The position numbers and the translations under genes were made by a program. This document shows, in pieces, positions 7,193 through 17,083 of a stretch of DNA of 64,000 bases (its first letter is position 1; every line of letters begins with the position of its first letter). The notes under the pieces were generated by a model that worked only from the letters and a program-made list of their open reading frames with translations, searched no databases and had not been told where the DNA came from. Source of the stretch: Candidatus Bathyanammoxibius amoris (GTDB lineage Bacteria; Planctomycetota; Brocadiia; Brocadiales; Bathyanammoxibiaceae); contig JAMXCW010000004.1 in NCBI GenBank assembly GCA_024451685.1, positions 1 to 64,000 of the forward strand, read 5' to 3'.

Positions 7193-9867
7193 CAGGTGCT
7201 TCTCTGGCCCCGAAGTACGACCCCAAGGAGGTAGAAGACAAGCGGTACAGCTTCTGGGAAGGACATAACTACTTCCACAGTGAGCCGGACCCCGACAGAA
7301 AGAGTTTTACCATTGTCATCCCGCCGCCCAACATCACCGGTGCCCTCCACATGGGCCATGCCCTCAACACCATCATCCAGGACGTACTCATCAGGTGGAG
7401 GAGGATGGACGGTCACAACGCCCTCTGGATGCCCGGTACCGACCATGCCGGCATCGCCACACAGAACGTCGTGGAGAGAGAGCTCATACAAAAGGGGCTC
7501 AACAGGAAAGAGATGGGCCGTGAGAGGTTCCTCAAGGCCGTCTGGGAATGGAGGGACGAGTACGGCTCCACCATCATAAAGCAGCTAAAAAAGCTCGGCA
7601 GCTCCTGTGATTGGGAGAGGGAGCGGTTTACAATGGACGAGGGCCTTTCCGCAGCCGTTAGAGAGGCCTTTGTACGGCTGTGGGAAAAGGGGCTGATATA
7701 CAGGGGCAAATACATCATTAACTGGTGTCCCAGGTGCCAGACGGCACTCTCAGACGATGAGGTGGACCACGAGACCCATGACGGGCACCTCTGGTATATC
7801 AAGTATCCCTTCAGAGACGAGAGCCACCTGAACATGATTGTGGCCACGACAAGACCGGAGACCATGCTGGGCGACGTGGCCGTGGCAGTAAACCCGGAAG
7901 ACGGGCGGTATAAGGACTTCGTTGGCGAGACACTCGTGCTGCCCGCAATAGGCAGGGAGATACCGGTAATTGCAGATGTTATGGTGGATAAGGCGTTTGG
8001 TACAGGAATCGTGAAGATAACCCCTGCCCATGACCCTAATGATTTCGAGATGTCACTCAACCACGGGCTTGAACCCATCGTGGTTATGGAAGGGGATGGG
8101 ACGATGAACAAGAATGCCGGCGAATATGCCGGCATGGACAGGTACGAGTGCAGAGAGGCCCTTATAGAAGACCTGAGACATAAGGAGCTTATCGCCAAGA
8201 TTGAACCGTACACCCATTCCGTGGGACACTGCTACAGGTGTCACACGGTAATCGAACCCCGTCTATCCGACCAGTGGTTCGTAAAGATGAAACCCCTGGC
8301 AGAGGCTGCCATAAAGGCCACAAACGACGATTTAGTCACATTCTACCCGGCCAGGTGGACAAAGGTGTATCTGGATTGGCTGGAAAACGTCAGAGATTGG
8401 TGCGTCTCGCGGCAGATATGGTGGGGCCACCAGATTCCCGCGTGGCACTGCAAGGATTGTGGAGAAATTAACGTCTCAAGGGACACGCCGACCGGATGCT
8501 CCAAATGTCAGGGTACAAATCTCGACCAGGACCCTGACGTCCTGGACACGTGGTTCAGTTCCGCCCTTTGGCCGTTTTCTACCCTCGGCTGGCCTGAAGA
8601 TACGCCAGAGCTGGGAAATTACTACCCCACCAGCGTGCTGGTGACCGATAGGGGGATAATATATTTCTGGGTGGCCAGAATGGTGATGATGGGACTTGAG
8701 ATGCTTGGTTCTCCGCCGTTCTCCAAGGTATACATCCACGGCACCATACTGGATGAACTGGGCAGGAAGATGAGTAAATCAATGGGCAACGGCATAGACC
8801 CTCTGGACATGACAGGGCGCTACGGCACCGATGCGGTAAGGATGTCGCTCCTGCTCCTGACCACCGAGGGCCAGGACATAAAGCTCTCAGAGAGTAAGTT
8901 TGAAATGGGCAGGAATTTCACCAATAAGATATGGAACGCAACCCGGTTTATACTGATGAATCTGGAGGGCCAGACACCTCCGGCCCTTTCTACCGTAAAA
9001 GACAGTCTGAGTTTTGAGGATAAATGGATACTGAGCCGGCTCAATCTGACGATCAAAACTGTAACCTCAGAACTGGAAAGGTTCAGGTTCAACGACGCGC
9101 TGAGAACGGTCTACGAATTCTTCTGGCATGAGTTCTGTGACTGGTATCTTGAGATAGTAAAACCGAGGCTCTATGAATCCGCCGGCCAGGAAGAAGAAGA
9201 AGATAAGACGGTTGCTCAGACGGTACTTGTCCACGTCCTGAAAGATACGGTGAAACTGCTCCACCCCTTCGCGCCCTTCCTTACCGAGGAGATATGGCAG
9301 GGCCTGCGCGAGAACCTCGATAAAGGCGCTCGGCTCGAAGAAGGCGTAATAATCGCCTCATGGCCAACGGCTGAAGCCCAAGACCATAACACAGAAACGG
9401 CCATGGAGTTGCTGCAGGAAATAGTACGGTCGTTGAGGAATATACGGCGAAACCTGGACATACCGGACAGGCAACCCCTCTCGGCCTCGATTTCTACACG
9501 CACGCCGGATAGTGTGCAGATGCTGGAACGACACTCGCAGTTTCTGAGGAAGATGGTCATCCTTAAGGATTTAGAGATAGGACAGGACATAGCCAAGCCT
9601 CCTTCATCTGCCAGTGCAGTGGTGGGACAACTCCGGCTGTTTGTCCCCCTGTCGGGGATAATAGACATTGAGGCCGAAAGAGAACGCCAGCAAAAGCGTA
9701 TCACAGAGTTGGAGTCATACCACCGGAAGGTCGTGCAAAAACTATCCAACAAGAATTTTGTAGAAAAGGCACGGCCTGACGTCGTTGAGAAGGAACGGTC
9801 GCGGGAGACAGAACTCTCTGAACAGATAGGCAAGCTCAAGCAAACACTTACGGAGTTAGAGAGATGA
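7189..9867 (+). CDS. valS: valyl-tRNA synthetase
   Basis: It charges tRNA(Val) in the cytoplasm. The 892-residue class I synthetase has the HIGH-type motif PPPNITGALHMGHAL near residue 45 and KMSKS in GRKMSKSMGN near 527. It also has zinc-like cysteine pairs (WCPRCQ and HCKDCG...GCSKC), the CP1 editing domain and a C-terminal coiled coil (about 825-890, rich in E, R and K). The start was placed at the ATG overlapping the cimA stop, because MTGASLAPKYDPKEVEDKRY is the expected N-terminus. A longer upstream reading in the same frame overlaps cimA and has no homology-like content. Confidence 0.97.
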   Translation: MTGASLAPKYDPKEVEDKRYSFWEGHNYFHSEPDPDRKSFTIVIPPPNITGALHMGHALNTIIQDVLIRWRRMDGHNALWMPGTDHAGIATQNVVERELIQKGLNRKEMGRERFLKAVWEWRDEYGSTIIKQLKKLGSSCDWERERFTMDEGLSAAVREAFVRLWEKGLIYRGKYIINWCPRCQTALSDDEVDHETHDGHLWYIKYPFRDESHLNMIVATTRPETMLGDVAVAVNPEDGRYKDFVGETLVLPAIGREIPVIADVMVDKAFGTGIVKITPAHDPNDFEMSLNHGLEPIVVMEGDGTMNKNAGEYAGMDRYECREALIEDLRHKELIAKIEPYTHSVGHCYRCHTVIEPRLSDQWFVKMKPLAEAAIKATNDDLVTFYPARWTKVYLDWLENVRDWCVSRQIWWGHQIPAWHCKDCGEINVSRDTPTGCSKCQGTNLDQDPDVLDTWFSSALWPFSTLGWPEDTPELGNYYPTSVLVTDRGIIYFWVARMVMMGLEMLGSPPFSKVYIHGTILDELGRKMSKSMGNGIDPLDMTGRYGTDAVRMSLLLLTTEGQDIKLSESKFEMGRNFTNKIWNATRFILMNLEGQTPPALSTVKDSLSFEDKWILSRLNLTIKTVTSELERFRFNDALRTVYEFFWHEFCDWYLEIVKPRLYESAGQEEEEDKTVAQTVLVHVLKDTVKLLHPFAPFLTEEIWQGLRENLDKGARLEEGVIIASWPTAEAQDHNTETAMELLQEIVRSLRNIRRNLDIPDRQPLSASISTRTPDSVQMLERHSQFLRKMVILKDLEIGQDIAKPPSSASAVVGQLRLFVPLSGIIDIEAERERQQKRITELESYHRKVVQKLSNKNFVEKARPDVVEKERSRETELSEQIGKLKQTLTELER

Positions 9868-11198
9868 ACAGATTGTCAGGCTTTCTCTTCATCATGGTTT
9901 ACATCATGCTGGTCGTTTCCGCACTATCGGCGGGCGAAGAGGTAAAGATATGCCCCAAATGTAACGCCACGTACCCCGCGGAGGCCGGCTTCTGTGCTGC
10001 GGACGGCACAGCGCTGGTTGAACAGGGGGTTGTGCTTCAGTGCCCGAAATGCGGGAGGATGGGAAGGACGGCCGAGATATTCTGTCCACTGGACGGCGAG
10101 AAATTAAGGCCGGCAGGAGAAAGGGTGCGGGCACAAAGAGCCCGTGACGCAGTGTTGGCCACACAGCACTATAAAGAAGGAAACAGACTGAGCGACCAGC
10201 GTGATTATGACAAGGCCCTGGAAGAATATCAGGAGGCGGAAAGGCTGTATCCTGACCTCCCTGAATTGCACCACAATATGGGCTGGGTCTACAGCAAACT
10301 GGGCAGGCAGAAGGAGGCGGTGAAGCACCTGCGAAGATACATTATACTAAATCCAGACGGGGAAGACTACATCGAGGTCCTTTCGTATATTACCATAATG
10401 GAAAAGTCAATGGCCGCAAATAAGGAAGGGGAAGAAACCCGGATACAGCGTGACGAGGCGATGAAAAAGGGTCTGGAAGAGGGCCGGGACAAATTGGACA
10501 TGGTCCTGATACCCGCCGGTGAATTTATCATGGGGATAGAGAACCAGAGGGAAGACTCCAGACCTGCACATACCGTCTACCTGCCGGCCTTTTACATAGA
10601 CAGGTATGAGGTAACAAACGCTCAATACTACGAGTTTCTAGAATATATGAAGAAGACCGGCGACCACAGCAAATGTCATAAAGACGAATCCCCGGGAAAG
10701 GACCACACCCAGAGGGAGTGGAAAGACCCTTACTATAACAACCCTGAGTTTCCCGTATCCCGGATAGATTGGTTCGACGCCTACGCGTACACTGCCTGGG
10801 CGGGTAAGCGGCTGCCTACGGAGGCGGAGTGGGAGAAGGCGGCCAGGGGGCCGAACGGCAACTGGTGGCCGTGGGGAAACGTCTGGGACCCGAACAGGTG
10901 TAACATGGGAGACGAAGCAAAACCCGTGGGGAGTTACGAGGCAGGCAAAAGTCCATACGGGTGTTATGACATGGCGGGGAGTGTGGCGGAGTGGGTGGCC
11001 GACTGGTATGACCCTTTCTATTACCCGACGAGTTCATCCAGTAGTCCAAAAGGGCCGGAGAAGGACTTGAGGAAGTGCGTCCGCGGGGGTTCACGCTACG
11101 GACGCGGCTTCCTGCTGAGGACCACCTACAGGAAATCAGAACAACCGAACTTGCACAACAAGGCCATCGGCTTCCGTTGCGTCAAGGACCCTGCATGA
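9864..11198 (+). CDS. zinc-ribbon/TPR/formylglycine-generating-enzyme-like exported protein
   Basis: This 444-residue mosaic has, in order, a signal peptide (about 1-23), two zinc-ribbon-like knuckles (CPKCNATYPAEAGFC and CPKCGRMGRTAEIFC, about 29-75), TPR helices (about 95-165, with HHNMGWVYSKLGRQKEAVKHL) and a C-terminal SUMF1/FGE-sulfatase fold (about 215-443). The SUMF1 part has VLIPAGEFIMGIENQ, FYIDRYEVTNAQYYEF, KRLPTEAEWEKAARG, GSVAEWVADWYD and GFRC. Many such domains are not true formylglycine enzymes, so activity is uncertain. Its start overlaps the valS stop by ATGA, so the two are translationally coupled. It precedes a minus-strand TPR cluster. Confidence 0.85.
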   Translation: MNRLSGFLFIMVYIMLVVSALSAGEEVKICPKCNATYPAEAGFCAADGTALVEQGVVLQCPKCGRMGRTAEIFCPLDGEKLRPAGERVRAQRARDAVLATQHYKEGNRLSDQRDYDKALEEYQEAERLYPDLPELHHNMGWVYSKLGRQKEAVKHLRRYIILNPDGEDYIEVLSYITIMEKSMAANKEGEETRIQRDEAMKKGLEEGRDKLDMVLIPAGEFIMGIENQREDSRPAHTVYLPAFYIDRYEVTNAQYYEFLEYMKKTGDHSKCHKDESPGKDHTQREWKDPYYNNPEFPVSRIDWFDAYAYTAWAGKRLPTEAEWEKAARGPNGNWWPWGNVWDPNRCNMGDEAKPVGSYEAGKSPYGCYDMAGSVAEWVADWYDPFYYPTSSSSSPKGPEKDLRKCVRGGSRYGRGFLLRTTYRKSEQPNLHNKAIGFRCVKDPA

Positions 11199-11213
11199 GA
11201 ATCTTGAGTCTTA

Positions 11214-12137
11214 TCACTCATTCAACGCCCTGACAAAACACTCTTCCGCTTCTTCGTGGCGTCCCATCTTCTCCAGCACCACTCCTTTATTCTGCCATGC
11301 ACTCTTGTTATCAGGGTTCTCCTTGAGCACCACATCGTAACACTCCAGCGCCTCTTCATACCTTTCCAGTCCCGTAAGTGCGGCCCCCTTGTTGTTCCAG
11401 ACGGCGTTGAACCTCGGGTTTATATCCAGGGCCCTTTCGTAGCACACCAGGGCGCTTCCATACTTCTTCAACTGGACATAGATGTTTCCCTGGTCGTACC
11501 AAATAGTGGCGTTACCGGGGTCAAACTCAATCGCCTTGTCATAACACTCCAGGGCATCGTCGTATCTCTTCAGACTCTCGAGAACCTGTCCCTTATTGTA
11601 CCAGGCATGACTGTATACGGGGTCTAACTCAATCGCCTTATTATAAAATTTCAAGGCCTCTTCATGTCTGTTCAGACTGTCCATTACATTGCCCTTACCG
11701 TTCCAGGCAAAGGTGTATTTCGCATCTAACTCGATGGCCTTGTTATAACACTTCAGTGCCTCTTCATACCTCCCCAGGCCATACAGCACGTTGCCCTTGC
11801 TGTTCCACGCGTCGACGTAGTCCGGTTTTAACTCAATGGCTCTACTATAACATTCCACGGCATCCTCCAGATCGCCGCGCCGGACAAAATCGTTTCCCTG
11901 CACCAGGTACGCCTCGGCCTCTCCCGCATACGCAGTATGACATCCGGACCACCCCGATTGATTAAACCCTGCCGTCAGGTATGTTGCAATAAACATACAA
12001 CTGAACAAAATGCAGCCTGTCAGCCTTTGATTAAAAACCCGTGTGAACAATTTTTCTGCTCCTAACTGGTGCAAGCGAAAGAATATAAGCGGCCTTTCGC
12101 ACACCTCCTGCCATTTAACGCGCACATCACCCCCCAT
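11214..12137 (-). CDS. TPR protein, membrane-anchored or secreted
   Basis: This product of up to 307 residues has an N-terminal hydrophobic stretch and then six or seven tandem TPR units (for example EAYLVQGNDFVRRGDLEDAV and AWNSKGNVLYGLGRYEEAL). These probably form a protein-interaction scaffold in the periplasm. The start is uncertain. The ATG at 12137 overlaps the preceding gene by 11 bp, but a TTG at 12050 with AGGAG nine bases upstream gives a cleaner signal sequence ending in HTAYAG. It is the last of three adjacent TPR genes, with which it shares WxNKGxxLxxLxRYEEALECY-type units. Confidence 0.85.
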   Translation of the reverse strand: MGGDVRVKWQEVCERPLIFFRLHQLGAEKLFTRVFNQRLTGCILFSCMFIATYLTAGFNQSGWSGCHTAYAGEAEAYLVQGNDFVRRGDLEDAVECYSRAIELKPDYVDAWNSKGNVLYGLGRYEEALKCYNKAIELDAKYTFAWNGKGNVMDSLNRHEEALKFYNKAIELDPVYSHAWYNKGQVLESLKRYDDALECYDKAIEFDPGNATIWYDQGNIYVQLKKYGSALVCYERALDINPRFNAVWNNKGAALTGLERYEEALECYDVVLKENPDNKSAWQNKGVVLEKMGRHEEAEECFVRALNE

Positions 12138-12957
12138 GATGTCCTGAGTTTACTTCCTCGTGCTCTTTGAGACATTCCCTCGCCTCCCCATCACGGCCCA
12201 ATTTCTCCAGCATGTGGGCCTTTTCGTGCCATGCATCATCAAAGGACGGCTCCAGTTGAATCACCATATCATAATGCTCCAATGCCTCCTCGTACCTGTT
12301 CAGTTGATTCAGCAGGGTCGCCTTCTCATAGAATGACGCAATAACCTCAGGACCCGCAACCTCTATGGCCTGATCATAACACTCCAGCGCTTCATCGTAC
12401 CTCTTGAGCGCAGAGAGTGCACTTGCCTTCCCTAACATGGCGTTGACAAAGTTAGGGTTGATTTCTACGGCCTTACCGTAGGCGTCAAGCGCTGCGTCAT
12501 GCCTCTTCATATTGAACAAAATATTTGCCTTATTGAACCAGATATAATCATGTTTTGCCTCGACTGCCAGCGCCCTGTCTATGGACTCAAGTGCCTCGTC
12601 GTTCCTGTTCAACTGGGTAAATACGTTTGCCCTTCCACTTAACGCATGGACGTCGTCCCGGTTTATCTCCAGCACCTTGCCAAAACACTCCAGGGCCTCA
12701 TTATACCTCTTCAGTATGCTCAGGGCATTGCCCTTGTTGTTCCACGCATGCGCAAACCCGGGGTCGGCGGCAATCGCCTTGTCGTAGTACTCAACGGCTT
12801 CCTCATATCTGCCCTGTGCGGACTTGTTGTTCCCAAAAATGTACCATTCTCTGGCATCTCCGGCACGGACTGATGTCTGGAGCGACATAATAACGCCCAG
12901 GCTGAATAAGGCCGATACTACGATGCGGGTACAGCGTCTGTGCAGGGAAGCCGTCAT
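12127..12957 (-). CDS. secreted TPR protein
   Basis: About 276 residues: a signal peptide (MTASLHRRCTRIVVSALFSL...SVRAG) followed by roughly six TPR units such as AWNNKGNALSILKRYNEALECF. The ATG at 12957 is preceded by GGAGGA seven bases away and gives the best signal peptide. ATGs at 12978 (also with GGAGGA, 11 bases away) and 12972 are alternatives. It lies between two other TPR genes on the same strand, overlapping the next and 53 bp after the previous. Its role is unknown, probably a protein-protein scaffold. Confidence 0.85.
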   Translation of the reverse strand: MTASLHRRCTRIVVSALFSLGVIMSLQTSVRAGDAREWYIFGNNKSAQGRYEEAVEYYDKAIAADPGFAHAWNNKGNALSILKRYNEALECFGKVLEINRDDVHALSGRANVFTQLNRNDEALESIDRALAVEAKHDYIWFNKANILFNMKRHDAALDAYGKAVEINPNFVNAMLGKASALSALKRYDEALECYDQAIEVAGPEVIASFYEKATLLNQLNRYEEALEHYDMVIQLEPSFDDAWHEKAHMLEKLGRDGEARECLKEHEEVNSGHHGG

Positions 12958-13010
12958 GTCTTTTTCCTCCATATGCATCGTTACAACCTTCCTCCGTAAA
13001 ACTCTATGAC

Positions 13011-15740
13011 CTAGCCCTTGCTCCCAATCTTGGGGTCTAATTCCAGCGCCCTGGCATTGCACTTCTCGGCCTCGTCCCGGTTGCCCATAACGTCAAGTAT
13101 ATTGCCTTTAGCATACCAGGCCATGGCCGATCTGGCGTCGGCGCTAATTGCACTGTCATACGCCGCGACGGCCTCGGTGAACCTGCCCAGCGTGCGCATG
13201 ACGTCGCCCTTTTTGATCCACGCTCCGACATTTTCAGGATCAATTTCCACGGCCTCGTTGTAAGACCTCAAGGCCTGAACGTATCTGTGCAGCCCCAGAA
13301 GTGCGTTCCCCTTGTGTAGCCACATCTCCGCATAATCCGTGCCATCCGCTCCCCCCGCCGCATACACTCCCCTCATCGCTTCCTTTCCTTCCAGAGCCGG
13401 GTTGAGCACGTCAAGGGCAACTTTATATCTATGTAACCCATTCAGCGCGCGAGCCTTGATATTTAACATCTTATCCCCGCCAACGCGTGGTGCCGACGGG
13501 TCTTTGACAAGGTCTTCAATCGTCTTTTTCTGTTTTACCTCTTGCCTTGACTCCATATAGGTGAATATAGGCTTCTTCGCGGGAAGGGGTTTTGAGGTCT
13601 CGGCAATAACCAGCAATACGTCCTTGTATTTCCCCTGGTCAGCCAGGATTTTAGCCTTGGTCCGGATGAGCTCCACATCCCTCGGATTAATCTCCAGCGC
13701 TACGTTAACAAGTTCTTTTGCATCCTCACTTCGTCCTATTTTGTGTAGTACCTGCGCCTTGTCACACAGTATGTCGACGTCCCTGGGATTGAAATCCAGG
13801 AGCCTGTCGAAGCATACGATGGCCTCTTTATACCTGGATAAGGCTACCAGAATGTCGCCCCTGTTGGCTAGAGCAGTCAGGTCTGCCCGGTCTATCTCCA
13901 GGACCTTGTCAAAGCATACAAGGGCTTCCTCCATCCTGCCCAGTTCCTTCAGGAGCATACCCTTGCCGAACCACGGGCCTGTAAGGTCGGGGTTTCTTTC
14001 AATGGCCTTGTCGTAAAATGCAATCATCTCCGCCACGTCTTCCGCTTTACTCCTGTCCCCCCCTCTTCCCGACACCCTCACGCGTGCGCCTCTGACGGTC
14101 AATTCATGTGCGAGCCTCGAATCCAGCCCCAGGGCCCTTTCAAAGGACGCGTTGGCCGCTCCCTCATTTCCCAGCCTGTTCAGGGCGACACCCCTGTTAC
14201 TCCATATCTGGGCCACATCCTCTCTAATCTCCATTGCGGCATTAAAATATCCCAACGCCTCCTCGTATTTCCCCTGCACCAGCATTACCTCCCCCCTGGC
14301 ATTCAACATCCAGATGTCTTCCGGATAGAACTCCAGGAATTCGTTAATGGAGTCCAGGGCCTCTTCGGCCTCGCCCATCTTGGCCAGGGCTACGGCCTTG
14401 TTGCTCCACCCTCGTGAAAGGCTGTCATCAATATCAATCATAGCCTCAAAGCACTCCAGCGCCTCCGCATTTTTGTTAAGCCTCACCAGGGCCTGCCCCT
14501 TGCCGTCCAACGCGTCTATGTCATTGGGGTTGAACTCCAGTACACTGCTGAATGATTCGGCGGCGTCTCTGTACATGCCTTGTGCGCTGCTGGTAACGCC
14601 TTTGTTGTACAACGCCAGGATATTGTCCTCATCGAGCAGCAGCACCTCATCAAAACACCCAACGGCCTCTCCCCACCTGCCCAGTTTATACAAGGCAACC
14701 CCCTTGTTACCCAATGCCCTTATATCCCGGGGGTTTATCTTCAGTGCCATGTCAAAAGACGTTACGGCTTCTCTATATCTACCCAGTTTGCTTTGGGCCA
14801 GGCCCATATTATACCAGGCCTCGTAGAGTGTCGGATATATCCGTATGGCCCTTGAGAAGAAGTCTATTGATTCCTGGTACTCGCCGCCCTCGCTGAACGT
14901 TAAACCTTCTCTAAGCCACTCTTCCGCATATTGTTTTACAACATCTTTACTCCCTTCGTAAGACTCGTAAATCTCTACCATCGTGCCAAAGGCCTCCACG
15001 GCCTCGGCGTCCTTATTCATCTTCATCAAGACCGTTCCCTTCTCGTACCACGCATTAGTGTAATAGGGGTCCAGCTCCAATACCCTGTCAAACAGCACGA
15101 CGGCCTCTTTATACATCTCTTCCACAGACTTGAAATCCTCTTTGCCATTGTCTTTCATACTTCCGCCAGCCTCCCGGCGCGTGGCCTGCGCGGAGACGGC
15201 AATGCCTTTATTGTACAACGCCAGTACATTGTTCCCGTCGGATGCCAGCACCTCACCAAAACACTCAATGGCCTCTTCCCACTTTCCCACCTTGACCAGG
15301 GAGACTCCTTTGTTAACCAGCGCGTCAGGGTCCTCCGGGTCAAATTCCAGCACGTGGTCAAAAGACGTTATGGCCTGTCCGTATCTGCGCAGTCTATTTT
15401 GAACAAGCCCCAGATTGTACCAGGCCTCATAGAGTTCCGGGTCCGCGCGTAACGCCCTTGTTAAGAAGACTAATGACTTATCGAGCTCGCCCTTTTCCCG
15501 CAGCGTTAATCCTTCACTGAGCATCCCGCTTGCATATTCCTTGAAAATATCATTACCGCCTTTATAGACCTTATATTCAATTGGAGGCAATTCCATTACC
15601 TGCGAAACATCGAGCTCATCTGCGTCCCCTGTTGACAGCTCCTCTTCCCATACGACTTCCACGTCCTCCGGTTGAGCCACGGCAGGGACTGAGCACCAAC
15701 CTGAAACGAGAGCCGCGAGCATTAGCAGGAGGTAAATCAT
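13011..15740 (-). CDS. large secreted TPR protein
   Basis: This 909-residue protein has a signal peptide (MIYLLLMLAALVSGWCSVPAVA), then at least 18 TPR units in several blocks. The first and second blocks (about 65-260 and 270-480) resemble each other closely, both starting EYA...L.EGLT/F..GE, so the gene grew by internal duplication. A non-TPR linker lies near residues 700-770. Its ATG overlaps the stop of the CCA-adding enzyme gene by ATGA, so it is co-translated with it. It is presumably a periplasmic scaffold; no enzymatic domain is seen. Confidence 0.88.
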   Translation of the reverse strand: MIYLLLMLAALVSGWCSVPAVAQPEDVEVVWEEELSTGDADELDVSQVMELPPIEYKVYKGGNDIFKEYASGMLSEGLTLREKGELDKSLVFLTRALRADPELYEAWYNLGLVQNRLRRYGQAITSFDHVLEFDPEDPDALVNKGVSLVKVGKWEEAIECFGEVLASDGNNVLALYNKGIAVSAQATRREAGGSMKDNGKEDFKSVEEMYKEAVVLFDRVLELDPYYTNAWYEKGTVLMKMNKDAEAVEAFGTMVEIYESYEGSKDVVKQYAEEWLREGLTFSEGGEYQESIDFFSRAIRIYPTLYEAWYNMGLAQSKLGRYREAVTSFDMALKINPRDIRALGNKGVALYKLGRWGEAVGCFDEVLLLDEDNILALYNKGVTSSAQGMYRDAAESFSSVLEFNPNDIDALDGKGQALVRLNKNAEALECFEAMIDIDDSLSRGWSNKAVALAKMGEAEEALDSINEFLEFYPEDIWMLNARGEVMLVQGKYEEALGYFNAAMEIREDVAQIWSNRGVALNRLGNEGAANASFERALGLDSRLAHELTVRGARVRVSGRGGDRSKAEDVAEMIAFYDKAIERNPDLTGPWFGKGMLLKELGRMEEALVCFDKVLEIDRADLTALANRGDILVALSRYKEAIVCFDRLLDFNPRDVDILCDKAQVLHKIGRSEDAKELVNVALEINPRDVELIRTKAKILADQGKYKDVLLVIAETSKPLPAKKPIFTYMESRQEVKQKKTIEDLVKDPSAPRVGGDKMLNIKARALNGLHRYKVALDVLNPALEGKEAMRGVYAAGGADGTDYAEMWLHKGNALLGLHRYVQALRSYNEAVEIDPENVGAWIKKGDVMRTLGRFTEAVAAYDSAISADARSAMAWYAKGNILDVMGNRDEAEKCNARALELDPKIGSKG

Positions 15741-17065
15741 ACCCTGGCCCCCCCTGTTAATTCTCTAGCCCTCTCAACGGCCTCTTCCCGTGTGTGGACC
15801 TTTCCCTCCAGTTGTTCATCATAGACCTGCGTAAGGATTTTGGAAAAAATAGGGCCCGGCTTCAAATCCATCGCTATGAGGTCGTGGCCGGTAAGGAAGT
15901 GCCGGGGCTTTAGTTCTTCTTCCCTGAATTCTTCGCGCATACGCTGGCAGTAATTGTAGTCGGTGAGGTCGCCACTGCTGGCAAGCGCGTCTGCCCTGCT
16001 GACCTCGGCCAGGAGGGGATAATCCTGGTGGGACAGCAGCCTCTTCAGCTTGCTCAGCCTCATCTTCCGGGCGTCTTTAAAGACCAGATGCTTCTTGACC
16101 AGCCATTTTATCTTATCCTTTTCCTCCCCGGACGTTCTCAGGCGGTCACAGATATCTCCCGCCATATCGGCCCCCACTGATTCATGGAGGGGATAACGTA
16201 TCCTGCCGCCTTTTTCTTCCATGGTTGCGGGCTTTGCCACATCATGAAGGAGCGCGCCCATCGCAAGCACCCATGACGGTGACCTCAGATGTGACACGGT
16301 GAGCAGCGTGTGTACAAACACGTCGCCTTCGGGATGGAGATTTTCCGGTTGTTCAACGCCTTTCATGACACTTACTTCCGGAAGTATATGCTCCATAAGC
16401 CCTAGATCGTCAAGCAGTTGTAAACCTCTTTTCCTGTTCTCGTCCAGGAGTATCTTTTGCAACTCCTCCCGTATCCTCTCCCAACTAACGCCCAGGATTT
16501 TCCCGGCGTTTTCCTTGATGACATCTCTGGCCGACTCCTCTATCTCGTAGCCAAAACGGCTGGCGAAACGCGCGGCGCGTATCATGCGGAGATGGTCCTC
16601 GGAGAACCTGTCCGAGGGGTTTCCTATAGCACGCACAATCCTTAGCTTTATATCCTTCCCGCCATCAACAAAATCCAGTATTTCGTCCCTGACGGGGTCG
16701 TAAAACATACCGTTAACGGTAAAATCGCGCCTGCGGGCATCGGCTTCCGGTTCAACGAACTTGACACAGTCCGGGTGGCGGCCGTCGGAGTAAGGACCTT
16801 CGGTGCGAAACGTGGCCACCTCATAGTTAAAACCCCCGGCAACCACTACGACCACACCGAACTGCACCCCCACGGGGACGGTCTTCTCGAAAAGGGCCAC
16901 CACCTCTTCAGGATGCGCGCTGGTGGCTATATCGTAGTCGGCCGGTTTTATACCCATAAGCATGTCACGGACGCAGCCGCCGGCAAAGAGGGCCTTGTAA
17001 CCCCTTTCCTGCAGGCGCCTGACAAGCCCGACCGCTACCTCTTTCTTTTTGTCCTGATAGCTCAT
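15737..17065 (-). CDS. CCA tRNA nucleotidyltransferase / poly(A) polymerase family protein with HD domain
   Basis: It adds or repairs the 3' CCA of tRNAs. The head domain has GGCVRDMLMG and DYDIATSAHP with the two catalytic aspartates of the class II nucleotidyltransferase fold. RRRDFTVNGMFYDP, DRFSEDHLRMIRAARFASRF and the linker helices follow. A C-terminal HD domain (MGALLHDVAKP near residue 270) matches the enlarged bacterial forms with phosphohydrolase activity. About 442 residues from the ATG at 17065; a TTG two codons upstream is possible. CCA-adding and poly(A)-adding members cannot be told apart by eye, so no symbol is given. It follows murD by 18 bp. Confidence 0.9.
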   Translation of the reverse strand: MSYQDKKKEVAVGLVRRLQERGYKALFAGGCVRDMLMGIKPADYDIATSAHPEEVVALFEKTVPVGVQFGVVVVVAGGFNYEVATFRTEGPYSDGRHPDCVKFVEPEADARRRDFTVNGMFYDPVRDEILDFVDGGKDIKLRIVRAIGNPSDRFSEDHLRMIRAARFASRFGYEIEESARDVIKENAGKILGVSWERIREELQKILLDENRKRGLQLLDDLGLMEHILPEVSVMKGVEQPENLHPEGDVFVHTLLTVSHLRSPSWVLAMGALLHDVAKPATMEEKGGRIRYPLHESVGADMAGDICDRLRTSGEEKDKIKWLVKKHLVFKDARKMRLSKLKRLLSHQDYPLLAEVSRADALASSGDLTDYNYCQRMREEFREEELKPRHFLTGHDLIAMDLKPGPIFSKILTQVYDEQLEGKVHTREEAVERARELTGGARV

Positions 17066-17083
17066 ACCCAAACAAGCCCGTTC

